Below are positions 33,004 to 42,591 of a DNA stretch of 64,000 bases, piece after piece. This DNA is from Rhodopirellula baltica SH 1 (lineage in GTDB: Bacteria > Planctomycetota > Planctomycetia > Pirellulales > Pirellulaceae): positions 1,674,001 through 1,738,000 of the forward strand of contig NC_005027.1 of assembly GCF_000196115.1 (NCBI RefSeq), in the 5' to 3' direction. Position 1 is the first letter of the stretch. Every line of letters begins with the position of its first letter. The notes under the pieces are model-generated. The model saw only the letters and a list, made by a program, of their open reading frames with translations, had not been told where the DNA came from and searched no databases. Made by a program: the position numbers and the translations under genes.

Positions 33004-35979
33004 TCACTTCACCTGCATCAGATACGCGATCAGATCGGCCATCGCTTGCCGATCGAGTTGTTCTTCCAGACCTTCCGGCATGATCGACATTCCGGTGCTC
33101 TGCAGACGTTCGATGTCGACCCGTAGCAGCGAATCCTTGGCCGATTCGGCTCGTTGCAGCGTGATCGAAGTTGCCGATTCTTCCGTGATCATTCCGGTCA
33201 GCGTTCGTCCATCGACGTCCAACGCGACGTAGTTCAAGTATTGAGGGTTCACCTCACGGTTTGGATCCAAGACGTTCGCGAGAATGAAGTCGTCTCCGCG
33301 AGTTTTGACCGTCGCCAAGTTGGGGCCAATCTCATGGCCTCGATCTTCTAGGCGGTGGCAGTTGGCACAGTGCGCCGTGAAGAGCTTGCTGCCGCGAGCG
33401 GAATCGCCAGGCAAATGCAACGACTTCTGGTACGCCTGAACAACTTGTTCGCGGTTTTTCGAACCGCTTGATTCGAGCAGTTTGGCCGCTAGCTTCTGAA
33501 TCGACGAATTGGGCGATTTTGTGGCGACTTGCAAACGTGATCGTGAGACTTCGCTGAGTGGGATGTCGCCAGAATCGATGGCGGTCAACAGACGAAGCAA
33601 ACGATCAGGTCGCGAGAACAGGATTTCACTGGCCGTTTCTCGAAGACTGGGACTCAGGCTGCTCCAACGCGATAACAGCGACTCGGTGATTTCGTCGGAA
33701 TCGAAGCGGCCCCAAGTGATCATTGCGGCTCGCTGAATCCCGATGGGCTGGCGACTGTCGATCAAGGACTTCATCACATCCGACACGCGAGATGCGGTGG
33801 CGTATCGCAAGTTTTCAATTGCACTGACGCGATCATCCACCTGTTCGGACTCATTGAGTGCGACACGCTCGAGCTGTTCGAGCATCTTGTTCAACACTTG
33901 ATCGATTTCCGCGAGCTCACCGGAATCGTCCAGCTGACGCAACACCGTGTCTGGACGCGATCGGGTTTCCAGAAGTTTGCCCAAAATCGGAAGAGCAAAG
34001 TTTCCATCGTCGGGTGATAGATTCGATACGGCTGCGACCGCCAAGCGAATATCAGCTGGATCGTTCTGCTGGGTGATTTGCGACGCCAATCGACCGACGA
34101 ATTCAATCAGATTGGGATCAATTGGTTTTTTGAGTAAGGCGAAGAACAATTCGCCAGCTCCTTCGGCAACGGAACTTTGGACCGCCGTCTGCATCCATCG
34201 GTTGGTGGGGTTTTGGCGGATGATGTGGGCGAGTGTTTGCGTTTTTTCAAAGCCGTCAATCGAACCTGCGGTGAAAGCCAGTTGGTAACGGACTTCGATC
34301 GATGGATCGTCGATTCGTTCCGCCAGTTTGCTACGCAGCGCCTCGTTGGACGTTAGTTTTTCTGTCAAGCGGATCGCATGTTTGCGAATGGACGGATGCG
34401 GATCGTTCAGTCTTGGAAAAACGGTTTCTTCGTCGAGTTGCTTGAGGCCGTCCAGCACCGCGAGTGCATGCAATCTTCCAAGCGGCAGTTCGGGGTGATT
34501 TGCCATCTGTTTCAGTTCGGTGATTGACTTTGACTGTCGCTGGACCAGCAGACGGCTTGCCGTTTCACGATGCCATGCGTTGGGGTGAGCAAGCGTATCG
34601 ACCAATTCTTGGTCGCTTGCACGATTCAGATTCGGCGTTGCTCGGTGCTCATATCCATCTGGAACGAGACGGTACAGACGGCCTCGATCGCGTCCCGAGG
34701 TCAGGTCCAAGTGTTGTTTGATCTCAACAGGCAGACTTTTGGGGTGTTCAATGACTTCGCGACAAACGTCGATGATGTGCAGCGAACCATCCGGAGCATT
34801 GGCGAACTGAGCTGGGCGGAACCAGATGTCAGTGGATGTGACCAGTTCACTGTCGGGGTCAACTCTTTTGCCAACCCATTTCAATCCGTTGGGCTGGAGT
34901 CTCTTGCGATGAATCAGATTGCTGCCCACATCGCCAATGATCGCCATGCCTTGGAATGACGCAGGCCAAGCGTCACCGCGCACAATCGTGACTCCGGTGG
35001 CGCCGGTGAAGTAGCCCGCCGCTCGACCGCCGCCTTCAATTGGTCCGCGTGCCTTGCCGCTGACTCTCAATCGCGTGCGAACAATCCGCCACGGTTCGAC
35101 GGGACTGGTGCGAAACACTTCGGCTTGCGGTCCATCCTCCGCGATCGAGACTCTCGCCGCGGCGGGTTGCAGTAGTGAGTTGCGGCCGATGTAGTGATCT
35201 TCGTACATGACTTGCTGCAGATGGTCGCTGTTGGACGACACAAATTTGCGTCCCCAATCGTCGAAGCTCATTCCGTGTTGAGCCGCGCCACTGGTCAGTT
35301 CAAAATCACCGGTGTGTGGATCCAAAGCGATGTCGCGACCTCGTATGTTGATCGCGTCTGATTCAGGTTGGCCAGGCCTCCGGATCATTCCGCCGGTACT
35401 GCTGCATGCGATGTGAATTCGGTTGTCGAGTCCCCAACGAAACGAGTTCATAAGGCCCTGGACGTTGGAGGTACCGAATCCGGTCAAGACGGTGTCCCGT
35501 TGATCGGCTTTTCCGTCACCATCGGTGTCGCGAAAGTAGTAAAGGTTGGGCGCGTCACCGACAAACAGTCCACCGTCCCACGGGAACAAACCAGTGGGCC
35601 ACAGAAGTCCTTCCACAAAGATGGTGCTGGAGTCATAGACCCCGTCCTGATCAACATCTCGCAAATGAGAAATTCGCGAAATACCTTGGTCGCGATCTTC
35701 GCTGTAGCCTCGCATTTCGCAAACGAACAGCGATCCATCCGCCGCCCATTCCATTGCCACGGGGCTGGTCACCAACGGTTCGCTGGCGATCAACTGGATT
35801 TGAAACCCGTCGGCAACCTGAAAGTCTTGAAGTGTTTCCGAGGCTGGCGTGGCCGGAACGCGAGGAAGTTCGGCGGAGTAGTCATCTTGCGCAGATCCTG
35901 TTGCGTTCCCGAGCGAGAACGCAACAGCAAGGCTAGCGACGGCCGTATGAAGCAGCGAACAGCGGTTGGTTAGCGTCAT
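33004..35979 (-). CDS. PVC-type haem-binding membrane dehydrogenase
   Basis: 991-residue exported protein typical of planctomycetes and verrucomicrobia. Order: signal peptide (about 1-30), an N-terminal beta-propeller (PVC-type dehydrogenase; starts FQVADGFQIQLIASEP and CEMRGYSED), a central helical HEAT-like repeat region (roughly residues 490-800, e.g. LGRLHALAVLDGL, DPHPSIRKHAIRL), and a C-terminal cytochrome c-like domain with CANCH near residue 870 and RGHEIGPNL, followed by the ILDPNREVNPQYLNY-like block (here VLDPNREVNPQYL). Likely a sugar or alcohol dehydrogenase passing electrons to its haem. Start ATG overlaps the stop of the upstream gene by 4 bases. Confidence 0.92.
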   Translation of the reverse strand: MTLTNRCSLLHTAVASLAVAFSLGNATGSAQDDYSAELPRVPATPASETLQDFQVADGFQIQLIASEPLVTSPVAMEWAADGSLFVCEMRGYSEDRDQGISRISHLRDVDQDGVYDSSTIFVEGLLWPTGLFPWDGGLFVGDAPNLYYFRDTDGDGKADQRDTVLTGFGTSNVQGLMNSFRWGLDNRIHIACSSTGGMIRRPGQPESDAINIRGRDIALDPHTGDFELTSGAAQHGMSFDDWGRKFVSSNSDHLQQVMYEDHYIGRNSLLQPAAARVSIAEDGPQAEVFRTSPVEPWRIVRTRLRVSGKARGPIEGGGRAAGYFTGATGVTIVRGDAWPASFQGMAIIGDVGSNLIHRKRLQPNGLKWVGKRVDPDSELVTSTDIWFRPAQFANAPDGSLHIIDVCREVIEHPKSLPVEIKQHLDLTSGRDRGRLYRLVPDGYEHRATPNLNRASDQELVDTLAHPNAWHRETASRLLVQRQSKSITELKQMANHPELPLGRLHALAVLDGLKQLDEETVFPRLNDPHPSIRKHAIRLTEKLTSNEALRSKLAERIDDPSIEVRYQLAFTAGSIDGFEKTQTLAHIIRQNPTNRWMQTAVQSSVAEGAGELFFALLKKPIDPNLIEFVGRLASQITQQNDPADIRLAVAAVSNLSPDDGNFALPILGKLLETRSRPDTVLRQLDDSGELAEIDQVLNKMLEQLERVALNESEQVDDRVSAIENLRYATASRVSDVMKSLIDSRQPIGIQRAAMITWGRFDSDEITESLLSRWSSLSPSLRETASEILFSRPDRLLRLLTAIDSGDIPLSEVSRSRLQVATKSPNSSIQKLAAKLLESSGSKNREQVVQAYQKSLHLPGDSARGSKLFTAHCANCHRLEDRGHEIGPNLATVKTRGDDFILANVLDPNREVNPQYLNYVALDVDGRTLTGMITEESATSITLQRAESAKDSLLRVDIERLQSTGMSIMPEGLEEQLDRQAMADLIAYLMQVK

Positions 35980-37454
35980 CGTGATTCAACCTCCGATGGC
36001 GATTCCGTTTTGATCTCGACGGTTGCTTCTGCAGCTTCGACTTCCAGAAGTTCTCGCACGCCATCCATTAGCACAGCTTCCACTTCGGGACCCACCTTTG
36101 ACGCGCGTTGGCTGGTTTCGTAGCCGCCTTGGCCGTAGGCTTCTTCGGTTCCGATGTATCCCGGACCGTAGTCGCCGTATGCTGCCATCGAGATTTTCAA
36201 ATCCGGACGCATCGCTTTGGCTGCCAGCTGATATTCAACAAAAAGTTCGCCGGGCATATGCAACAGACGAACGTCGGCGATCGACAAACAACTCAGTTCA
36301 ACTTGGTGCCCGTTTTGGCAACGCAGCAGCCACGCCAGATCATCGGGGCTGCCCCAATAGTCGGTCGTATTCCAATCGGCCAACTTTTCTCGCAGTGCAT
36401 CGGCATCCAAATGAGGAGCCGGTGGAAGCGAGACCGGCGTGTATGCCCATCGGATGTCATCGGACGTGATGGCAAACTTGGTGCTGTTGCTTGCCGCCTG
36501 TTCCATTGCATCAGCGACACGATGAGCCAACCTCATGCGGTTTGCGGGTGAACCATCGTTGTACTTGCCGGCACCGATGTTTCCGCCGGCACCGTTGAAA
36601 TGAACATGCAGGACGTCGGGACGTGCCTGCCCGCGAATGAATCGTGCCAGTCCCGGGAAATCGGGGCTGGGGACACCTGTGCGATAGTAGCTTTGTGGAT
36701 GACACGCGTAATGCGTGAGTACGGCGAGGACTTTGTCACCGCTGTAGAATGTCAGCGAAGTCAATTCGGGGTCGATGGTTCCGTCCGGGGCCGCGATCAA
36801 CTTGGGATCGCGACAAGCGGTGTAGCGGGTCGCGATGACTCGGCCTGTTTCATCTTGGAGACGACGGTTGGATGCGACGTCCTTCACTTCGGCCGTTCCC
36901 CAACCCGCGTGCGTGACTTCCGTCGCACCGTTGATTCCTTCCTTGACCGCATCAGCCAACCGGTTCAAGACTTCGCGTGCGAGCGAACTGTCGTAAGGAC
37001 CCAGGTCGGATTTCCCTGCTTCGTTGACCAATCGTTCGGCGGTGAAATCACAACGAGGTGCATCGTGTTGATGAAGGGTGTGCACAGCGACTCGGTCAGG
37101 CGTTGTGCCGGCGGCTTCTGCCAATCGACCGCGAAATTGGTCGTGTCCCTCGTTTCCAATCCCAATCCAATCAACCGCACACAGGACAATTGGATCATCG
37201 GCACCGAGCAAGACGATGCCGCGAGCCCGAAGCGTCATTTCTTCGACCCGTTTGACCCGGTCGTAGGCCATCATCGAGCCAACGGTGGGCGTCGCATCAA
37301 CATCGAATCTCGCCAACCGGATTTTTGAAGCTTCGTTCACCGGGTTCGAAGCTTGGTCCTGTGCCGACACATTGTTCGGTGTGATCGACGCGGTCACTAT
37401 CCAAGCAACCAGGAGATTCGCTACAAGGACGTTCACTGCAGAACGGGATGTCAT
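35976..37454 (-). CDS. Exported neutral ceramidase-like protein
   Basis: 492-residue exported protein with a signal peptide (about 1-31, ending VSA). The body resembles the N-terminal catalytic part of neutral/alkaline ceramidases (amide hydrolases): VHTLHQHDAPRCD with candidate zinc His residues, HYACHPQSYYRTG with another, and FNGAGGNIGAGKYN. A C-terminal GDYGPGYIGTEEAYGQGGYE segment is typical. It lacks the long C-terminal domain of true ceramidases. Substrate is probably not ceramide; related planctomycete proteins are of unknown specificity. Its stop overlaps the PVC dehydrogenase start by 4 bases, so the two probably act together outside the cytoplasm. Confidence 0.85.
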   Translation of the reverse strand: MTSRSAVNVLVANLLVAWIVTASITPNNVSAQDQASNPVNEASKIRLARFDVDATPTVGSMMAYDRVKRVEEMTLRARGIVLLGADDPIVLCAVDWIGIGNEGHDQFRGRLAEAAGTTPDRVAVHTLHQHDAPRCDFTAERLVNEAGKSDLGPYDSSLAREVLNRLADAVKEGINGATEVTHAGWGTAEVKDVASNRRLQDETGRVIATRYTACRDPKLIAAPDGTIDPELTSLTFYSGDKVLAVLTHYACHPQSYYRTGVPSPDFPGLARFIRGQARPDVLHVHFNGAGGNIGAGKYNDGSPANRMRLAHRVADAMEQAASNSTKFAITSDDIRWAYTPVSLPPAPHLDADALREKLADWNTTDYWGSPDDLAWLLRCQNGHQVELSCLSIADVRLLHMPGELFVEYQLAAKAMRPDLKISMAAYGDYGPGYIGTEEAYGQGGYETSQRASKVGPEVEAVLMDGVRELLEVEAAEATVEIKTESPSEVESR

Positions 37455-37965
37455 GGTTGGTCTCCGGGCACGTCGCCACGCACTCGTAGAAAACCGACGA
37501 ACTCTGCAGCGATCTTTTCAACACAAAATGACTCAGTCGAGATCATGTGTGGTGACAGAGCCAAACTGGCGGAGCTTGGTCGTTCCATACGAGATGGATG
37601 GCGATCAGGGGTGGGACTTGGGGCGGGAGCCACCGCTTGAACAAATGGAGTTCCATTGCACCTGCGGGCTGGTCTTATAGTAGCAGATCGCATCCCACGA
37701 GATGGGGCGATGGCCGCAACTTTGCGATTGCCGAACGATTGCTCAGCCGTGAAGGTGAGCTGCGTCTTGGACGGACGCTACAGCGGCAACGTTGATCGAT
37801 GAACACGATCGCCCCGTCACCCAATGCGAAGGGGCGGCAAAATTGCCGCCCCGATTAGCAGTTGATGACAACTGCATTTGGAATTGGTGAACATTGATAA
37901 GCAGAATCGGCACGTTGATATGGCGATGCCTCAACAAAGTCTGCTCGATCGTTCTTGGAACGTGA
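37455..37965. other. Intergenic stretch (511 bases)
   Basis: Between two minus-strand genes. It contains a strong hairpin at 37831-37852 and should hold the promoter of the ceramidase-like operon near 37500. No convincing ORF or RNA gene seen. Confidence 0.45.
37831..37852. terminator. Strong GC hairpin, possible terminator
   Basis: GGGGCGGCAA and TTGCCGCCCC form a perfect 10-base stem with a two-base centre, about 115 bases past the end of the minus-strand oxidoreductase gene. A clear T-run is absent on either strand, so it may be a terminator or just a repeat element. Confidence 0.4.
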
Positions 37966-39300
37966 TCAGATTAGTTTCGTTTTGCCAGGGATGGCATAGC
38001 TAGGCTCAGGTCGACTTCCGTCCCACTGCAAATCTTTGGGGAAAAGGTCCAGTTCCGACTCATTGGCGACAAAGTCCCACGTTACCTTTTTGCCGGTGTA
38101 AGCGGCCATGCGACCCATGACAGCGGTCAACGAACTCTTCGCAGTTTCGAGCAACTCGACGATCGCTTCGCCGCTTCGAATCGAATCGATCAAGTCCTTG
38201 TGCTCTTGGCGATAAGCATCCGCGATGCTTCCTTCGAGCTTCAGAGTTTCCTTGCCGCTGCGGTCCAGGAAGGTGGATCCGCTGCTGCCAGCACCGATGA
38301 TTGCAAAACCTTTGGTTCCACGAACGGTGCTGCCGTTTTCAGCAGTTGAACCAGGGATTTGGCGGCACATGAACGAAACAGGGCGTTCGTCGGAGTACAT
38401 GTAGTCAATCGACATGCTGTCCCACATTTCGCTGTCGTCGGGACGGGTGAAGCGTCCGCCCGAACCGTACGCGCTAACCGGTGGTCCCTGCATGACCCAG
38501 TTCATCAGGTCAATGTTGTGAACGGCTTGCTCAGCGATTTGGTCGCCGGACAACCAGATGAAGTGCATCCAGTTGTTGAGTTGGTACTGGGTGTCGCTAA
38601 CACCTTCGGCTCGGTTCTTATACCAAATGCCTTGGCTGCAGTAGCGAGAGGTCATGCCGATGATGTCACCGATCTCACCGTCGTGAATTCGCTTGACCGC
38701 TTCCATGTAGTTGGATTGGCGGCGGTACTGTGTTCCGGTGACGATGGCGGTCCCGTTCTTCTTCGCTTCTTCGTGAGCGGCAACACAAATTCGATAGCCG
38801 GCGGGATCGACGCAGGATGGTTTCTCAGCGAAGACATGCTTGCCCGCTTTGACAGCTTCGGCGATGTGAGATGGACGGAAGGCTGGCGAAGTGGTCAAGA
38901 ACACAACTTCCACTTCTGGATCTTCCAGAACAGCTTTGTAAGCGTCCAGGCCAGAGTGAATGCGATCGTCAGCAACGTTGATTTTGTCGCCATGACGTCG
39001 AGTCATTCCCGTCCGAAGTCGTTCCGCATTGCCCGGATCCAAGTCCGCAATGGTGACCAATTCGATGTTGTCGTTGATGGAGAACGAGTCGTTGACTGCG
39101 CCCGTTCCCCGTCCACCCGCGCCGACGATTCCAATTTTGATCTTCCGATCTGGATCGGCGGATGCCGCCTGAGTGTGAACCATTCGGCTGGCACCAACCG
39201 TTGCCGCCAATGCAGCGGACGCGGATGCACCGCGACGCAGGACTTCGCGACGGGTGGTGGTTGGGTGATCAGAGGTGGTGCGGTTCAGCTTGTCATTCAT
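37966..39300 (-). CDS. TAT-exported Gfo/Idh/MocA-family oxidoreductase
   Basis: 444-residue oxidoreductase with a twin-arginine leader (TRREVLRRGASASAALAA) after a polar N-terminus starting MNDKLNRT at 39300. Rossmann motif KIGIVGAGGRGTGAV is intact, and HVFAEKPSCVDPAGYR carries the EKP signature. C-terminal features match Gfo/Idh proteins of planctomycetes, e.g. NWMHFIWLSGDQIAEQAVHNIDLMNW. Exported folded with cofactor, acting on a sugar or similar substrate. The longer frame to 39321 adds MFPSEPD and is not preferred. No genes share its transcript. Confidence 0.92.
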   Translation of the reverse strand: MNDKLNRTTSDHPTTTRREVLRRGASASAALAATVGASRMVHTQAASADPDRKIKIGIVGAGGRGTGAVNDSFSINDNIELVTIADLDPGNAERLRTGMTRRHGDKINVADDRIHSGLDAYKAVLEDPEVEVVFLTTSPAFRPSHIAEAVKAGKHVFAEKPSCVDPAGYRICVAAHEEAKKNGTAIVTGTQYRRQSNYMEAVKRIHDGEIGDIIGMTSRYCSQGIWYKNRAEGVSDTQYQLNNWMHFIWLSGDQIAEQAVHNIDLMNWVMQGPPVSAYGSGGRFTRPDDSEMWDSMSIDYMYSDERPVSFMCRQIPGSTAENGSTVRGTKGFAIIGAGSSGSTFLDRSGKETLKLEGSIADAYRQEHKDLIDSIRSGEAIVELLETAKSSLTAVMGRMAAYTGKKVTWDFVANESELDLFPKDLQWDGSRPEPSYAIPGKTKLI

Positions 39301-39738
39301 ATCAGGCTCACTCGGAAACAATCACAGGGAAGAACTGCGAGACGCAATTCGGAAGGTCGGTAATTCAGGTGGGATGAAGGCAGAGAAGAATTCAGTGGGA
39401 GGGATGGAATGTGGTTGGGAATCGGACGAGGCCACCGGTCATCTTCGGGAGCAAATCAAGCGGTCTTGGTGACCTCGTCCATCCCATCCAATGGGGCCAC
39501 AGAATGGACCCATCGAAGTTCAGTTTAGTTGGCGTGTTTCGTTGGGTAGCGTTTGTTTGGTTTGGCCGTTGGGGCGTTTTTGTGATGTTGATTTACTAGG
39601 CCGTTATGGCGTTCGGTTCGGTTCGATGAAAGCAAAACCGGGGCTAACGCCCAAACGGCTGATGCAATTGATGTAGAACCGGGGCGGATGCCCAAACGTC
39701 TGATTCGGTCGGGATGCTGTCCCGCCAAGTTGTGTTGG
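39301..39738. other. Intergenic stretch (438 bases) with repeats
   Basis: Contains an inverted repeat (GGACGAGGCCACC at 39424-39436 with GGTGACCTCGTCC at 39468-39480, one mismatch) and the two-unit repeat at 39638-39704. Promoter of the TAT oxidoreductase gene probably lies near 39320-39400. No ORF with coding character. Confidence 0.5.
39638..39704. repeat. Two-unit repeat related to the 34-base tandem repeat
   Basis: Units start at 39638 and 39679: CCGGGGCTAACGCCCAAACG then GCTGAT, and CCGGGGCGGATGCCCAAACG then TCTGAT. Same small-palindrome plan (CCG-GGGC-TAAC-GCCC-CGG) as the block at 8288-8409, with a 41-base period. Confidence 0.75.
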
Positions 39739-40857
39739 CTAACTTCCAACGGTTTCGTTCGTATGTAGCTCGATGGTCTTGCCGGTTCGGAAGGATTCGT
39801 CCGCTGCCGCGACAATCTTCATAGAGTTGACCGCGTCTTGAAGGTGCGCTGTCAAGTCATTGTTTTGTTGAATCGCATCGAGGAAAAACTGCTGCTCACG
39901 ATGGCACAAACCATCGTGATCGGGTTCGTCTTCCAGATGAATCCACTCGTCGTCGCGAGCGAAGTTGCCTTCGGTGTTCAGTTTTCCGTGGTGCAAGCGG
40001 ATGGATTCCGTCTTTGTGTGAGCATCCACGTTGTCACTTTGTCCCGACGAAGAAGCCGATTCGGCGACGATGGATACTGAACCGTTTGGTCCAACGACGT
40101 CTTTGACAAAGAACGCAGTCTCGCTCATCATCGGTCCCCAACCGGCTTCGTACCAACCAACCGACCCATCTTCGAACGTGACCTGTAGTTGGCCGTAGTT
40201 GACCATTCCTTCAGGAAGTTCATCGGTCAATCTCGCGCCGATTCCCGACACTCGCACTGGACGTGACCCAGTCATTTGGCACATCACGTCAACGTAGTGA
40301 ACCCCGCAGTCAACGATGGGCGATACGGTTGACATCAATCGTTTGTGGGTTTCCCAAGTCGCACCCGATGAAGATTGGTTGAGGTTCATCCGCATCACCA
40401 AAGGTTTGCCCAATGTGTGTGCGATCTCAATGAATCGATTCCAACTCGGGTGATGTCGCAGGATGTAACCCACCACGACTTTGCGATTGGTCGCCAATGC
40501 GGTGGCCGCGATCTCTTCGGCTGCTTCCACGGAATCCGCCAGCGGTTTCTCGACAAACACGTGACATCCCGCTTCTAACGCGGTCGTTACAAAGCGTGCG
40601 TGGGTGTCGGGCCAAGTCGAGACACAAACGGCGTCCGGTTGGGTCGCCCGCAGAGCCTCATCGAAGTCTTGATAGGTCGCGTAGTCGCTACCGAGCTCTT
40701 CGTTCAATTTTGCACCGGACTCTTTCGATCGAGTGCAAATTCCGACGATCTCAAAACCATCGATCGCTTGATACGCCAAAGCGTGAGAGCGGCCCATGTT
40801 TCCTGCGCCAACACACAGGATACGAACGCGATCTTGATTCGTTGCAGATTCACTCAT
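39739..40857 (-). CDS. Gfo/Idh/MocA-family oxidoreductase, last gene of the amino-sugar operon
   Basis: 372-residue cytoplasmic oxidoreductase starting at the ATG at 40857 (MSESATNQDRVRIL), which has GGGAG ten bases upstream and overlaps the nagB stop by one base (TGATG). N-terminal Rossmann motif VGAGNMGRSHALAY; EKP signature in HVFVEKPLADSVE. The C-terminal domain includes GVHYVDVMCQM. Position directly after nagB, and after a PIG-L deacetylase, suggests it oxidises an amino sugar or a related sugar derivative, but this is inference. It may instead be a non-hydrolytic N-acetyl sugar enzyme. Frame extends to 40893 without support. Confidence 0.87.
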   Translation of the reverse strand: MSESATNQDRVRILCVGAGNMGRSHALAYQAIDGFEIVGICTRSKESGAKLNEELGSDYATYQDFDEALRATQPDAVCVSTWPDTHARFVTTALEAGCHVFVEKPLADSVEAAEEIAATALATNRKVVVGYILRHHPSWNRFIEIAHTLGKPLVMRMNLNQSSSGATWETHKRLMSTVSPIVDCGVHYVDVMCQMTGSRPVRVSGIGARLTDELPEGMVNYGQLQVTFEDGSVGWYEAGWGPMMSETAFFVKDVVGPNGSVSIVAESASSSGQSDNVDAHTKTESIRLHHGKLNTEGNFARDDEWIHLEDEPDHDGLCHREQQFFLDAIQQNNDLTAHLQDAVNSMKIVAAADESFRTGKTIELHTNETVGS

Positions 40858-41687
40858 CAGACCGATTCTCCCAGTGCGGACGAGGACAAACAATCAGCCG
40901 CCGCGTCATCGAGCAGGTATTGCACGTCACCGTGCGTTTGCAAGTAGGTGGCGGGAATGGTGGAGCTGATTGGTCCTTCGATGGCTCGTTGGACAATGTC
41001 GGCCTTGTGTTCACCAAACGCGAGTAAGCGAATTCGACGCGACTGCAAAATGGAATCGACTCCCATCGTGATCGCGAGCAACGGCACGTGTTCGATCCCG
41101 CCAAAGTCTTTGACCGCATCCAGACGAGTCAGGTCATCCAGTTTGACCATTCGAGTCCGCGTGTCCCGCGTGGCACCCGGTTCGTTGAATCCGATGTGTC
41201 CGGTTCGTCCAATTCCCAGTAGCTGCAGATCAATTCCACCGGACGATGCGATCAGCTCATCGTAGTCTCGGCAGTACCCGGGTACCGCTTCCAGTTCGAT
41301 GGTTCCTCGTGGGATGTGAACGTTCGCACGGACAATGTCAATGTGATCGAACAGATGATGATTCATGAAGCGAACGTAGCTTTGGGCCGCGTCCGGTTTG
41401 ATCGGATAGTACTCATCCAGATTGAATGTGACCACGTTGTGAAATGACAGACCTTCTTCGCGGTGCATTCGCACCAGTTCGCGATAAACGCGTACGGGAG
41501 TTGATCCGGTGGCCAATCCCAATACGCAATTGCGATGTTGGGAGGCACGGTGGCGAATCAACGATCCAATTTCCCTAGCAACCCGTCGGCTGGCTTCACC
41601 CGCGCTTGCCATTCGCAGGACGGACAGACCCGACGTGCGTTGAGATGGGTTGTTTAACGGCGAGGGACTTTCCAAAGTACTACTCAT
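40857..41687 (-). CDS. nagB: Glucosamine-6-phosphate deaminase
   Basis: 276-residue enzyme converting glucosamine-6-phosphate to fructose-6-phosphate and ammonia. NagB motifs: LGLATGSTPVRVYREL (phosphate binding), FNLDEYYPIKPDAAQSYVRFM, LQLLGIGRTGHIGFNEPG (with the catalytic GHIGFNEPG), and MGVDSILQSRRIRLLAFGEHKA. The N-terminus has a ~25-residue extra polar extension before the core. Cytoplasmic. It is the central gene of a three-gene minus-strand operon: the deacetylase gene's stop overlaps its start (ATGA), and its stop overlaps the next start (TGATG). Probably controlled by the nearby AraC protein. Confidence 0.95.
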   Translation of the reverse strand: MSSTLESPSPLNNPSQRTSGLSVLRMASAGEASRRVAREIGSLIRHRASQHRNCVLGLATGSTPVRVYRELVRMHREEGLSFHNVVTFNLDEYYPIKPDAAQSYVRFMNHHLFDHIDIVRANVHIPRGTIELEAVPGYCRDYDELIASSGGIDLQLLGIGRTGHIGFNEPGATRDTRTRMVKLDDLTRLDAVKDFGGIEHVPLLAITMGVDSILQSRRIRLLAFGEHKADIVQRAIEGPISSTIPATYLQTHGDVQYLLDDAAADCLSSSALGESV

Positions 41688-42541
41688 GAGTGTGTCGCTT
41701 GCAAGGCAGAGTCGGTCGAGTGAGAAGAGTGTTGGATCGGGAAGAGAGCCGAAAGGACATCATCGCTTGGGTGCCCGTGCCCACGATGTTGTACAAACGC
41801 TTCGGCTGCTCGCGTTCCGATGTCAGTGCCCCGCGCTTGGCTGTGTTCACGCATTGCGGTCAAGTATTCGTCGATCCCATTGTGTGAACGCAACCATTCC
41901 AGTTGGCTTTTGTGGCAAGCCAGCATCCGTGTTTTGGTTTCAAGCTGTTCGCTGATATCAACGAACGTCGTCGGCGTGATCGCATGACCCATTCGGTCTT
42001 GGCCGTCATGCCCGTCGGTGTAATACAGATAGGGAACCTGCGAACCTTCGATGACAGGTTCCGAAGATGCGTTCGGGGCGGCGTAAACAAAACTTGCCGC
42101 TCGTCCGAGTTGGCCGGTGATTTCGTGGTCGGCGTGATAGTCCGACATCGGCATCGTGATCACCAACGTTGGCGCGATGCGTCGGAAAATATCAATGGAC
42201 TTCTGCAACGATTGGCGGTCATAGACGAGGCGACCGTCCGGTTCGCTGAGTGTGTGGAATGTTGCCCCAATCAAGTTGGCTGCGTTGGTGCCTTCGGCGA
42301 ATCGAATGCGAGCGGTTTCTTCGGGACCTTCGTTCATCGATCCGCAGTCTCCCGCAGTGACGGAGACAATGTGAACTTCCCAACCTGACTCCTGCAGACG
42401 AATCAGCGTGCCGCCGCAAGAGATCTCCGCATCGTCGGGGTGGGCCATGAAAGCGAGCGCCACTTTTCGATCAGGAACGGAGGGACGGGTTGGCATGGCA
42501 GGGTGACTCACGGTTGGGGGATGCGATCTGTCGGGCGTCAT
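41684..42541 (-). CDS. PIG-L family N-acetyl-sugar deacetylase
   Basis: About 285-residue zinc deacetylase of the PIG-L/LmbE family, which removes acetyl groups from N-acetylglucosamine-type residues. The zinc motif is AFMAHPDDAEISCGGTL near the N-terminus, and the second site is DYHADHEITG. ATG at 42541 (MTPDRSH) is used; MPTRPSV at 42496 is equally possible, and the frame is open to 42706. As first gene before nagB, it may do the deacetylation step usually done by NagA in amino-sugar catabolism, which would fit N-acetylglucosamine arising from sialic acid. No nagA is present in this region. Confidence 0.85.
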   Translation of the reverse strand: MTPDRSHPPTVSHPAMPTRPSVPDRKVALAFMAHPDDAEISCGGTLIRLQESGWEVHIVSVTAGDCGSMNEGPEETARIRFAEGTNAANLIGATFHTLSEPDGRLVYDRQSLQKSIDIFRRIAPTLVITMPMSDYHADHEITGQLGRAASFVYAAPNASSEPVIEGSQVPYLYYTDGHDGQDRMGHAITPTTFVDISEQLETKTRMLACHKSQLEWLRSHNGIDEYLTAMREHSQARGTDIGTRAAEAFVQHRGHGHPSDDVLSALFPIQHSSHSTDSALQATHS

Positions 42542-42591
42542 TCTGCAGACTGATGGATGATGTTTCTCCACATTGATTGCCCATTTGTGAT

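Noticed and set aside
38359..39363. A 334-codon plus-strand frame opposite the TAT oxidoreductase gene
   Set aside because: Antisense shadow of a clear Gfo/Idh/MocA gene, with no domain or motif of its own.
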